Under the pieces are notes generated by a model. It saw only the letters and a list, made by a program, of their open reading frames with translations, searched no databases and had not been told where the DNA came from. A DNA stretch of 64,000 bases from Deltaproteobacteria bacterium (GTDB taxonomy: Bacteria; Myxococcota_A; Polyangia; HGW-17; SLPX01). The DNA lies in the NCBI GenBank assembly GCA_021162935.1, contig JAGGXR010000060.1, positions 1 to 64,000 of the forward strand. The letters are read 5' to 3'. This document shows, piece after piece, positions 8,517-18,277 of the stretch. Made by a program: the position numbers and the translations under genes. How positions within the stretch are numbered: position 1 is the first letter of the stretch; each line of letters opens with the position of its first letter.

Positions 8517-10028
8517 TCAGAGTTGCTGGCTTTGATCCGCTGCGATCTTTCCGTCAGGAGTGATGACCACCCTGGTCTTGTCCACGATACGCGAGAAGTG
8601 CAGAGAGAAGGGCGCACCCGAAGGGAAGTCGGGCGGGCTCGTGTGTGGCAGGCTCAGACGCCACACAGAGGAGAATCCGCTTGCGTACCCGGCAGGCATG
8701 GCAGGAGTCCGTTCCTCGGAAGTGAATGCAACGCCTGCCATGTTGCAGCTCGGATTGCCTTCTTCGCCCGGAATGTTGCCCACGCCGTCGAGATGGTCCA
8801 CGTCGAAGCCGAACCAGGTGATGCAGTTGCCGCCGGAAAACACGTTACGGGATGCAACACCGGTTCCAATAGGCTGGTTGAAGGTGATGATGACGTCGGG
8901 GTTCGGGATTCCTTGACTCTGTTGGTCCGGGTCCACGGTGAGGGTCATGGTGAGATCCGCGTCGGTTGCCGTGTAGATTGGGGCGTAGAAGTCGCCTTCG
9001 ATCGTTTTGCTGCCGATGGACGAGACCGCGTGGATCTGCATGTGGTACTTGGTGCCCTTGTTCAGACCATTGGGGAAGGAGATGGTCAGCATACGACCGT
9101 CGACGGACGTTTTGGCCTCAACGGTTTCAGTTTGAAGCTCGTTCATGACGCGAACCTGGAGTTGCGAGTCGTCGAGGGGAAGGGAGAAGAGGACGTAGAT
9201 TTTTGCATCGGTGGCAATCGTTCCCGGGACCGGCTGGGATTGGTTTTTGAGGGCTGGCAGGTTCGTGGATGTCACCGTGAGCGTGGTCGCATAGCCGCTG
9301 TTCAACACGACGATTCGTTCGGGACCCTGTGTGCTGCGGGCATCCAATGCATACGTGTTTCCTGGAAACTCATAGATGCCATCGCCGTCGGCATCCAGCG
9401 GGGGCACCGAGAGCCATAGGACGCTGCTGACCGAGTTGCTGACTTTTGAGTAGTCGGGTAGACCGTCGAAGGTGACCATGCCGTCCGAGTCTGTGGTTCC
9501 ATGGAGGGTCACCTGACCGGTTGGCAATGGGCTCCCCGCCTGCCAGACGAGGAAACGGAGTTCCGCCGAGAGGGTCAGGTCTACGGACCCGACGGGCAGG
9601 CCCTTGTCCGTCACCAGTTTCAGAGTCAGCGATCCGGTGGAGGGAATCAAGCCGATGGTGCCAAGCGACAGGATTGCCGTGTCCACTGGGAAGTCGCCGG
9701 CCGAGTTGATAAACTGTCCTTGGACCTGGGCGCTCAGGTAACCGTCCGCTTCGATGAGAACCTGGATGTTGCCTGAAGCCGGAACATCTTGGATGAGGTA
9801 ATAGCCGTTTTCATCGACCGTCCCGGTGAGCACGGCGCCGCCGGCCAGGACCTGGACCCGCACCTCCGTGTCCGTTGGAATGGCTGTTTCCGTCGTGCCG
9901 TCGAGCACCATCCCTCCAACCGACCCCTTTGGATTGGCATTGTTGACCGTGACGTGTTCATTGAGGGTCTGGCTGCCGTCGCTGCAGCCGGCGAGAATGA
10001 GCGCCGCGGTGATGAGCAGTTTTTTCAT
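8517..10028 (-). CDS. Lipoprotein with carboxypeptidase-regulatory-like and Ig-like domains
   Basis: Protein of 503 aa beginning MKKLLITAALILAGC, a textbook lipobox with Cys15. Residues about 30-120 look like a carboxypeptidase-regulatory-type beta sandwich (GGMVLDGTTETAIPTDTEV). Residues about 270-360 resemble an SbsA-type Ig domain (TDAKIYVLFSLPLDD ... LNKGTKYHMQI), and a related segment follows near 380-480. No enzyme motif is present. The ATG at 10028 is preceded by GGAGG 7 nt upstream; the open frame extends to 10214 without a better start. It is probably a cell-surface or periplasmic structural or adhesive lipoprotein. It shares orientation with the PEGA protein gene 139 nt upstream. 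Confidence 0.85.
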   Translation of the reverse strand: MKKLLITAALILAGCSDGSQTLNEHVTVNNANPKGSVGGMVLDGTTETAIPTDTEVRVQVLAGGAVLTGTVDENGYYLIQDVPASGNIQVLIEADGYLSAQVQGQFINSAGDFPVDTAILSLGTIGLIPSTGSLTLKLVTDKGLPVGSVDLTLSAELRFLVWQAGSPLPTGQVTLHGTTDSDGMVTFDGLPDYSKVSNSVSSVLWLSVPPLDADGDGIYEFPGNTYALDARSTQGPERIVVLNSGYATTLTVTSTNLPALKNQSQPVPGTIATDAKIYVLFSLPLDDSQLQVRVMNELQTETVEAKTSVDGRMLTISFPNGLNKGTKYHMQIHAVSSIGSKTIEGDFYAPIYTATDADLTMTLTVDPDQQSQGIPNPDVIITFNQPIGTGVASRNVFSGGNCITWFGFDVDHLDGVGNIPGEEGNPSCNMAGVAFTSEERTPAMPAGYASGFSSVWRLSLPHTSPPDFPSGAPFSLHFSRIVDKTRVVITPDGKIAADQSQQL

Positions 10029-10167
10029 TGGACTACCTCCATATTTGGGCATCGTATCGGTATCGTTTCCAAGGCTGTCAGTCACATGGTTGTCCTTCGT
10101 GTCGTTCCTGTTCCTGAGGTCGCCGTTCGGTTCATGACCGTGCCGATGGCGGAGTTTCGTCGATGCG

Positions 10168-11607
10168 CTACCATGCAATTTGGCCTGGCCCCGGTACATG
10201 AGCCAAGATGACATGTCGGCTGCCTGCTGGGATGAAGGCCCGACGTTGCCTGGTCAGCCCAACTGCCAGGCCTACGGCGACGCCCGCCACCACGAGACCC
10301 GCCGTGCCTCCGATTGTGTACCAGAAGCCTTTCCACCGCCGAAACTTGTGCCATCCGGTCTTGATGGTGACCCAACTCGATACTCGTTTCTTTTTCGGCT
10401 TCTTGGCGGCTGCCTTGCGACTGGGCTTCGGCTTTGGAGCCAAGGGCGCAACCGCCATTTGAGCAATTTTGGCAGGAGCGCCGTTCAGGTCCGTCAGGTT
10501 GACTCTCTGTTTGAAACTGGAGACTTCGATCGCCGCGCCATTTGTGGCTGTGCCGTGGGCGTCTGCGGTCGTCGGTCTGTGCCGTCGGAGGTCATAGGTG
10601 GTGACCGTTACTTGGGCCTCGGTGCCCCGGACCACGATGCGGCCGAGGATGAGCACCTGGACGCCTAGGTTCTTGGCTGCTGCGGCCACTCCGGGCCCAG
10701 CCTGAGTCTTTTCGAATTCTCCGAGAGCGCGTTTGAGTGCCGGAAACAATCCGGACCGTACCGGGCGCATCGTGATGGAGATCGTGCCCTTCGTCGGTGG
10801 CGCGAGGGTGACGGTCTTGGTCATGCTTGCCAGTCCTCGACGTTGCACGGTGACGTAGTGCGACCCTTCTGCCAGGCCTTGGACCGTTACCGGGGATCGG
10901 CCTACCTTCTTGCCGTCCACGTAGACGACGACCCCAGAGGGCTTGGTCTCGATCGCCAAGGGGGCAGTACCCACCTCGCCCTGTTCGAGTTTGTAGTTGA
11001 GCAGACTCTCTTTGAGGTCCTCCGGGCTGTTTTTTGGAAAGTTGAATTTGGGGTTGAGGACGAGCAGTTTGGAGATGGCTTGTCTGGTTAGGTCCTCTTT
11101 TCCGTTCTGGTGGGCGGTGGATGCAAGCAGCCCGAGGGCGTCGACCAAAGGACCGTAGCCGAACGGGCTGTCGATGAATCGATGGAAAGACTGTTCGTAC
11201 GTTTGCACGGCTTCCGCAACGTTCTTTTGGGCAGCATCCAGGTCCAGGTCGAACAAGGCCTTCTTGCCCAGCTTGACCAGGGAGGCTGCGTGGGCAAACG
11301 GTTTGTCCAGAGCGGAGTTTGGTTCTGCGATTGCTTGGACTGTCTGGAAGGCGATGATTCGTTGCTGCGCGAGGTGTTCCTCGACCTGGTCGATCAGGCC
11401 TGCTGTTTTGCCACGCCACGAGGACTTGACGAACCAGTAGACCGTTGTTTTGGGAGGGCTGGATTTGAGATTGGTCTGCGGTTGGTTCGTGGCAGGGCCG
11501 GGACCTCTGGTCGGTGAAGACAGGGCATGTCCTTCCTGCAAGGTCATGGCCACGATTGCCATGCCGATGATGTGCGCGAAAATGGGAAGCTTGCTTGTTC
11601 TGTGCAC
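10168..11607 (-). CDS. PEGA-domain exported/membrane protein
   Basis: Protein of 479 aa with an N-terminal hydrophobic segment (signal peptide, residues about 8-29), an alpha-helical region (about 60-205), a PEGA domain (about 215-270: TKPSGVVVYVDGKKVGRSPVTVQGL), a region ending in Lys/Pro-rich sequence (about 390-410), and one C-terminal transmembrane helix (about 427-451). PEGA domains are small surface beta modules common in myxobacterial signalling and envelope proteins. I chose the GTG at 11607 because AGGA sits 7 nt upstream and it places the signal peptide at the N-terminus; the open frame reaches an ATG at 11673 with no site. It is divergent from the PEGA kinase at 12207, so a functional link is possible but not shown. 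Confidence 0.82.
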   Translation of the reverse strand: MHRTSKLPIFAHIIGMAIVAMTLQEGHALSSPTRGPGPATNQPQTNLKSSPPKTTVYWFVKSSWRGKTAGLIDQVEEHLAQQRIIAFQTVQAIAEPNSALDKPFAHAASLVKLGKKALFDLDLDAAQKNVAEAVQTYEQSFHRFIDSPFGYGPLVDALGLLASTAHQNGKEDLTRQAISKLLVLNPKFNFPKNSPEDLKESLLNYKLEQGEVGTAPLAIETKPSGVVVYVDGKKVGRSPVTVQGLAEGSHYVTVQRRGLASMTKTVTLAPPTKGTISITMRPVRSGLFPALKRALGEFEKTQAGPGVAAAAKNLGVQVLILGRIVVRGTEAQVTVTTYDLRRHRPTTADAHGTATNGAAIEVSSFKQRVNLTDLNGAPAKIAQMAVAPLAPKPKPSRKAAAKKPKKKRVSSWVTIKTGWHKFRRWKGFWYTIGGTAGLVVAGVAVGLAVGLTRQRRAFIPAGSRHVILAHVPGPGQIAW

Positions 11608-12206
11608 GATGCTGTCCTGCAACAAGGAGCCTCTTTCGTTGGTGTCGTATCGACGAATTCCGTATGGGCACATGGGTGATTGCGGTGTTTTGACACCCCT
11701 CCCATTTTTTCACCACATCCCAAGACGGCGACTTCGTATTCTTTTCCACTTAAGTGCATTGAAGCCTGGTTGTCAAATAGAGAGATTTGGTTCCGTGAAT
11801 TGGCCTACGTGCGTTTTTTCTCGTGGAACCGTGGGGTTGGAATCGTGATGACCACTGGGGATGCCGGTGTTTGTGCGTCGACAGTGGGTCTTGACGCAGG
11901 TGGTGTGTTCGTCCACCATGCGAAAAGGGCGATTCGAAGAGTTGATGTCGTGGAAAACTCGACTGCGCCATCTGTGGCGATTGCCGCGATACTCGTATTG
12001 TGACACGAACGCCATGATATGGACGGTGTGATACAAGCGTTTCGTGATCGGAATGTTGCGCGGCGCACTGGTTCCGTGGCACTCGGGTGCTTCATGTGGC
12101 ATGCTGTCCATGTGCAGAGCCGCCCGATGGGCGTGGTCCTGTTCGATGGCTTGGCTCGGCGAAAGTGGTGGATGTCGATGCAGATGATTGGTGGTAGGCG
12201 GATTCG
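11608..12206. other. 599-nt divergent intergenic region
   Basis: The region separates the PEGA protein (minus) from the PEGA kinase (plus). It contains one plausible minus-strand promoter (11748-11776). Short open frames on both strands lack ribosome-binding sites and recognisable sequence. No convincing plus-strand promoter was found for the kinase gene. Confidence 0.5.
11748..11776 (-). promoter_or_regulatory. Candidate promoter of the PEGA protein gene
   Basis: A perfect TTGACA (11776-11771, minus strand) is followed after 17 nt by TTAAGT (11753-11748), a weak -10. Transcription would run toward the start codon at 11607, giving a leader of about 130 nt. Confidence 0.4.
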
Positions 12207-14531
12207 ATGAAACCTGGTGCTCGATACGGAAAGTACGTGCTGCTGGATCGCATTGCCTATGGCGGCATGGCCGAGGTCTTCAAGGCCAAGGCGACAGGGG
12301 CGGCTGGTTTCGAAAAGCCGGTGGCCATCAAGAAACTGCACAGTCGCTACGCGGAAGACCCAGAGGTCATCGCCATGCTTCAGGATGAGGCGAGACTCTG
12401 TTCACTCCTGACGCATTCCAATATCTGTCAGGTGTTCGATCTGGGGCGGGTGCAGGATTCGTACTACATTGCGATGGAGTACATCGATGGCCGCGATCTG
12501 TCCGATGTCTTGCGCGCCGGGGCCAGGTACTTTTCGCGCACTCTGCCATACCCTGCGATTCTGTATGTGATGCGCGAAATTTTGGCAGGTCTGGACTATG
12601 CGCATCGAAAGAAAGATCGGTCCGGAAATCCGCTGAACATCATTCATCGGGACATCAGCCCTCAAAATATCCTGGTTTCCTACGAGGGCGAGGTCAAAAT
12701 TATCGATTTCGGCATTGCCAAGGCCAAGGGCCAGTCCCACAAGACCGAACAGGGTGTCATCAAGGGTAAATTTCGATACATGTCGCCCGAGCAGGCCCGT
12801 GGAGAACCAGTGGACCATCGGGCCGACATCTTTGCGGTGGGTGTGGTCTTCTACGAGATGGTGTTGGGGCGTCCCCACAGCAAGGGCCTGACGGATATGC
12901 AGGTGCTCCTCAAGCTTCAGCGCGGTGAGATGGAACCCCTCGACCAGTTGGTTCCAGACGTGCCTTCTACGATCAACGCGGTGATCGAGCAGGCAGTGGC
13001 GCCTGACCCCAATGCCAGGTGGCAGACGGCTGGCGCCTTTCGACGGGAACTGGAGGCTTATGGACGAGCCGCCGGTTTGGAGTTCGATCGGGATCGCATG
13101 GCGCTTCTGATGCAGGATCTCTTTCCAGAGGCCCGGAGAGCTCGCACGCGTATGGACCCCATCGAGGAATTGAGCCTGGAAAGTGGTCGAGGCGAGTCCT
13201 TGGATGGGATGCCAGCCAGCGGGACCGTCGAGTTGGATCAGGATGATCTTATCCCTTCGGACACGGATCGAACAGGACTGCCTTTGGCGGCAACAGTGCA
13301 GGAAACGCCGGTTGTGCTGGTGTCGAGCCGAGATGGGGTGGCTCGCGTGGAGCGATACGCAGGTGGTGCGCGGCAAGTACATCGTTCCGTTGGACCTGCT
13401 GGGCCTGTCGGACAGGAGGTGCGTGGCATGGGCCAGCCGGGGCAGCGTAGCCCGGCGAGCGTGGGGCCTGCCCCAGTGGATCGGCTCGAATCCATGGTGC
13501 CTCCACCAGTAGACGACTCGATTCCCGATCCGTATGCATCCCTTCCTGTACCAGAGGAAGGTTCTGCTGGCGAAGGCCTGTCGGGGGACGGTGGTCGAGA
13601 GTCGGTCGCCGTGGACGACAGGAAGCGAAGGAAGAAGGAGAAGAAGGAAAAGAAGCGTCGCAAGAGGCAGGAACGGGCGGAGATTTCGTCCAAGGGTCAG
13701 GGGACGCGCGTGGATCGGCCTGCTGGCGCCGGCCAGGAATCCGACGCGACCCAGAAGGTGTCCATCGGACGACGCATTGGATCTGCCGTGGCGCGTTTGG
13801 TGGCCTGGGTCGTGGTGCTCGGGTTGCTTGGGGCCTTGGGATATGTGGGGTACACATACTGGCGGACACTCAAGAAGCAGGAAGTCAAGGCGGAGCAGAA
13901 GAGGAAGGCCGTGTCCGAAACAGTGCGGGTCACCTTGTCCATCACGAGTCGGCCGTCTGGTGCGCTGATCATCATCAATGGCAAGACGACGGGACTGCGG
14001 ACGCCCAATGATTTGTTGGTGGATACTCCGAGCCCTGTGGCCGTGGAGCTTCGCAAGAAGGGGTATCCTCTGTGGGTGGATCACGTTCCCGTTGGTTCGG
14101 GAGAAACGGTGCCCATCGAGGCGGACTTGCGACACCCACCTCGGTCGGGCCTTTCCGGTGCGCAGACGAAAGGCACGTCGGGATCGGTGCGTCACAAGCG
14201 ACAACGACGCCATGGGAGTCGGGGGCGATCCCATAGGAATCATGTCTCCAGGGGCGGCGGTCAGAGGGCGGACGATCGGGACCAAGGCAGGATTATTCGG
14301 CCGGGACAAGATTCACTTGCTGCCCATTTGGCGACCATCGAGATTTCGGCGAATCGTCGGGCGTGGGTGTATATCAACGGTCGTCGTATCGACTACACGA
14401 AGTTAGTCAAGCGGGTCATGCCGGGTACCTATCGAGTGTGGGTGAGCGTGGGTCCCAGGCGGTCCAGGACCAAGGTCGTGCACGTGGCAGCCGGGCAGGT
14501 CCGTCGGCTCCATTTCGACCTGAACGAGTAG
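12207..14531 (+). CDS. Hanks-type Ser/Thr protein kinase with transmembrane helix and two PEGA domains
   Basis: Membrane kinase of 774 aa. The kinase domain (about residues 8-280) has a glycine-rich loop AYGGMAEVF, VAIKK with Lys42, catalytic loop HRDISPQN (147-154), DFG (167-169) and the SPEQARGEP segment, so it should be active. A long Pro/Gly and then Lys/Glu/Arg-rich linker leads to one transmembrane helix (about 530-552). Outside are a PEGA domain (about 573-650: TSRPSGALIIINGKTTG) and a second PEGA-like module at the C-terminus (about 709-774: RRAWVYINGRRIDY). The ATG at 12207 follows AGGCGG. HRDISPQN is typical of myxobacterial kinases. The FHA activator at 521 is a candidate reader of such phosphorylation. 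The pseudouridine synthase gene begins 5 nt after the stop. Confidence 0.95.
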   Translation: MKPGARYGKYVLLDRIAYGGMAEVFKAKATGAAGFEKPVAIKKLHSRYAEDPEVIAMLQDEARLCSLLTHSNICQVFDLGRVQDSYYIAMEYIDGRDLSDVLRAGARYFSRTLPYPAILYVMREILAGLDYAHRKKDRSGNPLNIIHRDISPQNILVSYEGEVKIIDFGIAKAKGQSHKTEQGVIKGKFRYMSPEQARGEPVDHRADIFAVGVVFYEMVLGRPHSKGLTDMQVLLKLQRGEMEPLDQLVPDVPSTINAVIEQAVAPDPNARWQTAGAFRRELEAYGRAAGLEFDRDRMALLMQDLFPEARRARTRMDPIEELSLESGRGESLDGMPASGTVELDQDDLIPSDTDRTGLPLAATVQETPVVLVSSRDGVARVERYAGGARQVHRSVGPAGPVGQEVRGMGQPGQRSPASVGPAPVDRLESMVPPPVDDSIPDPYASLPVPEEGSAGEGLSGDGGRESVAVDDRKRRKKEKKEKKRRKRQERAEISSKGQGTRVDRPAGAGQESDATQKVSIGRRIGSAVARLVAWVVVLGLLGALGYVGYTYWRTLKKQEVKAEQKRKAVSETVRVTLSITSRPSGALIIINGKTTGLRTPNDLLVDTPSPVAVELRKKGYPLWVDHVPVGSGETVPIEADLRHPPRSGLSGAQTKGTSGSVRHKRQRRHGSRGRSHRNHVSRGGGQRADDRDQGRIIRPGQDSLAAHLATIEISANRRAWVYINGRRIDYTKLVKRVMPGTYRVWVSVGPRRSRTKVVHVAAGQVRRLHFDLNE

Positions 14532-14536
14532 CGCCG

Positions 14537-15574
14537 ATGAGCCGCGATCCCCGAATCGAGTGGTCCGAAGACAGGGACGCCAAGGTGGTGGAAATGCGTC
14601 TTGAGACAGAGGGATGGGCCCGATCCATGCGGTTGGATCGGTACCTGTGTCGTCGGTTTCCGAAGCTGTCCAGGACCAGGGTGCAGAAGATTATCCGGAC
14701 GACGTTGACCGTGAACGGTCATCCAGCGCGCAAGGCAGGTACCACCCTCCACGTCGGAGACGTGGTGGTCATCCGACGTCCCCTCAAGGTGGAGCCGGAG
14801 ACGCCCCGTGATGTCAGGGTCCTGGCGGATTTTGGGACGTTCATGGCGATCGACAAGCCCGCCGGACTCCCGGTGCATCCGGCGGGCCGATATTATCGGA
14901 ACACCGTGACCACGATCCTGAAGGAACGATACGGGAGCGACCCGAAGTTTGTGGTGGCTCATCGGATCGATCGGGAGACATCGGGGGTTCTGTTGGTTTG
15001 TCGGGACAAGACGGTCGAGCGGACCTTGAAACAGATGTTTCAGGATCGTCGGGTCCGCAAGACATACCTGGCCATCGTACGTGGGGTTATGGTGGAGCCT
15101 GGACAGATCGATCTGCCCTTGGGACAGGTGGAGGGATCGCGTATCCACGTGAAGATGCACGTGACCGAGGATGGCGCACCGGCTGTGACCGATTTTTTCC
15201 CCATTCGGTCCTGGGACGAGTACAGCTTGGTCGATGTGCGTCCCAGAACCGGGCGTCAGCATCAGATCCGCGCACACATGGCGGCCATCGGTCATCCGAT
15301 CGTGGGAGACAAGATGTACGGCGTGCCCGAGGATTGGTTCTTCGAGTTTTTGGAATCAGGCATGACGGGTCCACTCTTGGAGCGTCTCGACCTGTCCAGG
15401 CAGGCCCTCCATGCTGCGCGGCTGGAGTTGGCGCATCCTGAAACGGGTCGCCCCCTCGTGGTGGAGGCTCCCTTTTGGGATGACATGACCGAGTTCTTGG
15501 ACCGTCTCGGCCCTCCACTTTGGGAGGCGGAAGCCACGGACGGCATCATTGACGCCAGACGAACGGGTCGGTAG
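14537..15574 (+). CDS. RluD-family 23S rRNA pseudouridine synthase
   Basis: Enzyme of 345 aa that isomerises uridine to pseudouridine in RNA. It has an N-terminal S4 RNA-binding domain (about 35-95: MRLDRYLCRRFPKLSRTRVQ) and a catalytic domain with HRIDRETSG, which carries the catalytic Asp of the RluA/RluD family, plus the later RTGRQHQIRAHM motif. Length and architecture fit RluD-type enzymes, although the exact target uridines cannot be read from sequence. The ATG at 14537 lies 5 nt after the kinase stop, so the gene is probably co-transcribed. An upstream open frame into the kinase gene is a shadow. A C-terminal extension beyond the canonical domain (after ARLELAHPETGRP) is short and acidic. 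Confidence 0.93.
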   Translation: MSRDPRIEWSEDRDAKVVEMRLETEGWARSMRLDRYLCRRFPKLSRTRVQKIIRTTLTVNGHPARKAGTTLHVGDVVVIRRPLKVEPETPRDVRVLADFGTFMAIDKPAGLPVHPAGRYYRNTVTTILKERYGSDPKFVVAHRIDRETSGVLLVCRDKTVERTLKQMFQDRRVRKTYLAIVRGVMVEPGQIDLPLGQVEGSRIHVKMHVTEDGAPAVTDFFPIRSWDEYSLVDVRPRTGRQHQIRAHMAAIGHPIVGDKMYGVPEDWFFEFLESGMTGPLLERLDLSRQALHAARLELAHPETGRPLVVEAPFWDDMTEFLDRLGPPLWEAEATDGIIDARRTGR

Positions 15575-15621
15575 CTTGGCGTATGTGGAAGGTGGTGTAT
15601 TCGGAGCAAGGAGTGATGTGC

Positions 15622-18204
15622 ATGACCAGGTCCGGTTTCTTGTTGCTGTCGATAGGAATGGGGCTATGGAGCACCGTGGTTTGGGGCCGTCCTGCGTCGG
15701 AGCCCGTTTCTGCGGCCAAGTTGGTGTCTAGGTTGGCCGTTCGAACCGATGCTGCCGGCAGCCTGATTCTGACAAGTGGGGCGCGGGTCCTGTTCAAAGG
15801 TGTCCTGTCGGTTCCCTTGCCCTCCAGTGGGAAGGGGCGGGTGGAATCGGTGCAGATTGCAGGTAAACCGGCCTATTTGGTTCGGTTCGATCCCATCGTC
15901 CGCTCTTCTGCGGCGGGACGATTGCACCAAGACGGCTCCGCCTCCCGCCGTCGCATCTCGGCCTTGATCGTGTCAGGGCCACGGCACAGGTATCGCGTGG
16001 CCTGGTCGGGAAAAACGGGGCCCATGGGCCCGGACGGAGAGTATGAGCGTCGTCTGACCCGACTGGGGCCCTGGGTGGTCCTGTATCAGGTCCGACCACA
16101 TCTCAAGCGCTGCGATGGTCGTCCGGTTCGGCTGTTCATGCGGGCGTATGACCCGAAGACGGGCAGGATGCGGCCCGTATCTCGGATGCCTGCCTATGAG
16201 AATGTGGTGGACCTGACGGCCCAGCCTATCGACGGTTCTGCCGGTACCCATGCGGTCGGTTTGGCACCCATGCGATTCGATTTTGCATCGACCCACGAAG
16301 GGGACCAGGCGCTGACCTCCAATCTGGTCATGCCCGTGGAACTCCAGGATCGACGAGTCGTCACGAGTTGGCGTGAAGGGGTCGGAGGAGCGGGCCGGGG
16401 CGTGTGGCTCAACGCTCATGGTCCAAGGTGGCCCTATGCATTGACCGGTTTGTGGTTCGTGCCGGGGGATGCAGCAAACGCTCGGGCCTTTGCAACGCAC
16501 AATAGACTTCGATCGTTTCTCGTGACCCTGGGAAGCAAGACGTATCGTGTGTTGATCCCGGCAGATCCTCTGTCTCACGGCGTGGGCGCCCGATATTTGG
16601 TTTCCTTTCCGACGCCCGTTCGGGCCGACTGTGTCACTGTGGTGGTCGAGTCGGTGTATCCTGGCTCCGACCAGCGGGCCGGTGGGAGCACCGCTATTGC
16701 AGAGATGCATTTTCTGAGCGAGTTGGATCGGCGCGGAGGGTTGGTGCGTTTGGCCAGGGACGTGGCAACGGGCCGCGTGGATCGAGACACCGCGCTGGCC
16801 GTCTTGCGATCGGCGGGACGGGCGCTCGTCCCCTCCTTGCAACGTGCTCTCGATGCACGAAGGGCCGTCGGGACGGACCTGTTGGCGCAGGCCCTCCTGT
16901 CCATCGATCCGGCAACCTCCGCTCGACTCGTTTCCCGCTTGGGTCGCCTCTCGGCGGGCACGCAGAAGATGCTGGTGGGGAGCCTGGCGCGATCCAAGGA
17001 CCAAAAGGGGCTGATGTCCGTCATGCAAGACGGGCAGGCGAGTCGGCAGGTCAGGGAACAGGCTCTCAAGTGGGCGGCATCGATGGGCGCTCCCGTTGCG
17101 TCGGTCTTCGTCGATTGGCTCGATCATGCAGTGGGCGGTGACGAGGAGCGGCTCGTGGCTCTCGGCACGCATCTGCCTGGGGTTGCGCTGCATCCCGAGG
17201 ATTTGCTTGTCGTGAAGCCGGCAAGGACGGTCCGTTGGGCGAATCGTTTCTGGCTCGCCGGATTGAGAGTGGAGGTCAACGGCAGCTTGGCGGGGCCCAC
17301 GGCGCGTCTGCTTGTTGCCACCCAGATGCCGGATGGATTTTCGGCCCGCTACCGGTACGTGGAAGCCTTGGGTCGCTGCCTGGCGGCTTTGGATCGTGGA
17401 CCGATGGCCCGGCAGGTGCTGCACCTGTTGGCATCTTGGGCGCGGCAGGGTCGCGATGAGCTGACCAGGTTCGTGGCGGTTCGGATGTTGGGGAAGAAGC
17501 GTTCTGCGGTGGGGTTCGTGCGACGGTTTCTTCGCGACCCGGCACCGAGGGTGCGTCTGGCCGCTTTGGGAGCTGTGGTGCAGTGGCATCCGAGTGAGTC
17601 GGGAAGGCGGCTCATGAGATGCACGATGCAGGACCCATGGCCCTGGGTGCGGCGGCATTGCAGCCTCATGCTGGCTGAGCGCTGTCCCGCCCGAATCGGC
17701 GCCTCTCTTGCCGCCGCGGTGCGAAAGTACGGGGTGGCCAAGACGATCGATTTGCTCGCGGTCCTGGCTCGTTGTCGCTATCCCGAGGCCCATGATGTGT
17801 TCGTGTCCCTTGCACGGAAACGCAAGGCTCTCCTTTCCGGGTCCGTGATTCACCTTTGGGCCTCCACGGGGGACCCCGCGGCGAAAAGGTGGATCGTGGG
17901 CCGAGTGAATCTCGTTTTGGCGGGAGGCAGGCGACTCGACCCGAGGCAGGATGCGAGGGCAGCGGATCTCATCGATGCCCTGGCGATTCAGGCTTCCGGG
18001 AAGGCGGTGGGTTCGACGCTGTCTTTGGTGACCAGGGCCGCGGCCATGCAACAGGCTCCGAGGATACAGATGGCGGCTGCCCGATTTTTGGCTGGTCTCT
18101 GTCCTGTGGGTGTCGATCGAATCGCTCGTATGCTGCTGTCCAGCCGTAACAGTGCCGTTTCACGGGCGGGCGATGACTTGCGGCGTCGGTGTGCACAGCG
18201 CTAG
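15622..18204 (+). CDS. Exported HEAT-repeat protein with N-terminal galactose-binding-like region
   Basis: Protein of 860 aa. It starts with a signal peptide (MTRSGFLLLSIGMGLWSTV..., about 28 residues). The first 370 residues are beta-rich and end with a segment (TVVVESVYPGSDQRAGGST, then AEMHFL) that resembles discoidin/NADase-type glycan-binding modules. From about residue 380 to the end it is made of HEAT-like helical pairs (for example DPAPRVRLAALGAVVQW). The ATG at 15622 has AAGGAG 8 nt upstream; upstream in-frame starts are less well placed. It is followed by a small membrane protein and a second HEAT protein, suggesting a set of envelope scaffold proteins. No enzymatic role is visible. 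Confidence 0.85.
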   Translation: MTRSGFLLLSIGMGLWSTVVWGRPASEPVSAAKLVSRLAVRTDAAGSLILTSGARVLFKGVLSVPLPSSGKGRVESVQIAGKPAYLVRFDPIVRSSAAGRLHQDGSASRRRISALIVSGPRHRYRVAWSGKTGPMGPDGEYERRLTRLGPWVVLYQVRPHLKRCDGRPVRLFMRAYDPKTGRMRPVSRMPAYENVVDLTAQPIDGSAGTHAVGLAPMRFDFASTHEGDQALTSNLVMPVELQDRRVVTSWREGVGGAGRGVWLNAHGPRWPYALTGLWFVPGDAANARAFATHNRLRSFLVTLGSKTYRVLIPADPLSHGVGARYLVSFPTPVRADCVTVVVESVYPGSDQRAGGSTAIAEMHFLSELDRRGGLVRLARDVATGRVDRDTALAVLRSAGRALVPSLQRALDARRAVGTDLLAQALLSIDPATSARLVSRLGRLSAGTQKMLVGSLARSKDQKGLMSVMQDGQASRQVREQALKWAASMGAPVASVFVDWLDHAVGGDEERLVALGTHLPGVALHPEDLLVVKPARTVRWANRFWLAGLRVEVNGSLAGPTARLLVATQMPDGFSARYRYVEALGRCLAALDRGPMARQVLHLLASWARQGRDELTRFVAVRMLGKKRSAVGFVRRFLRDPAPRVRLAALGAVVQWHPSESGRRLMRCTMQDPWPWVRRHCSLMLAERCPARIGASLAAAVRKYGVAKTIDLLAVLARCRYPEAHDVFVSLARKRKALLSGSVIHLWASTGDPAAKRWIVGRVNLVLAGGRRLDPRQDARAADLIDALAIQASGKAVGSTLSLVTRAAAMQQAPRIQMAAARFLAGLCPVGVDRIARMLLSSRNSAVSRAGDDLRRRCAQR

Positions 18205-18277
18205 AAAATCGTCGTGGGTTCATCGGAATCATAACGGACGAACAGAGCCCCCGATCGGGGTGGGAAAGGCAAACCTG

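Noticed and set aside
11805-12341. Long minus-strand frame overlapping the kinase start
   Set aside because: It is antisense to a secure gene and has an unordered composition.
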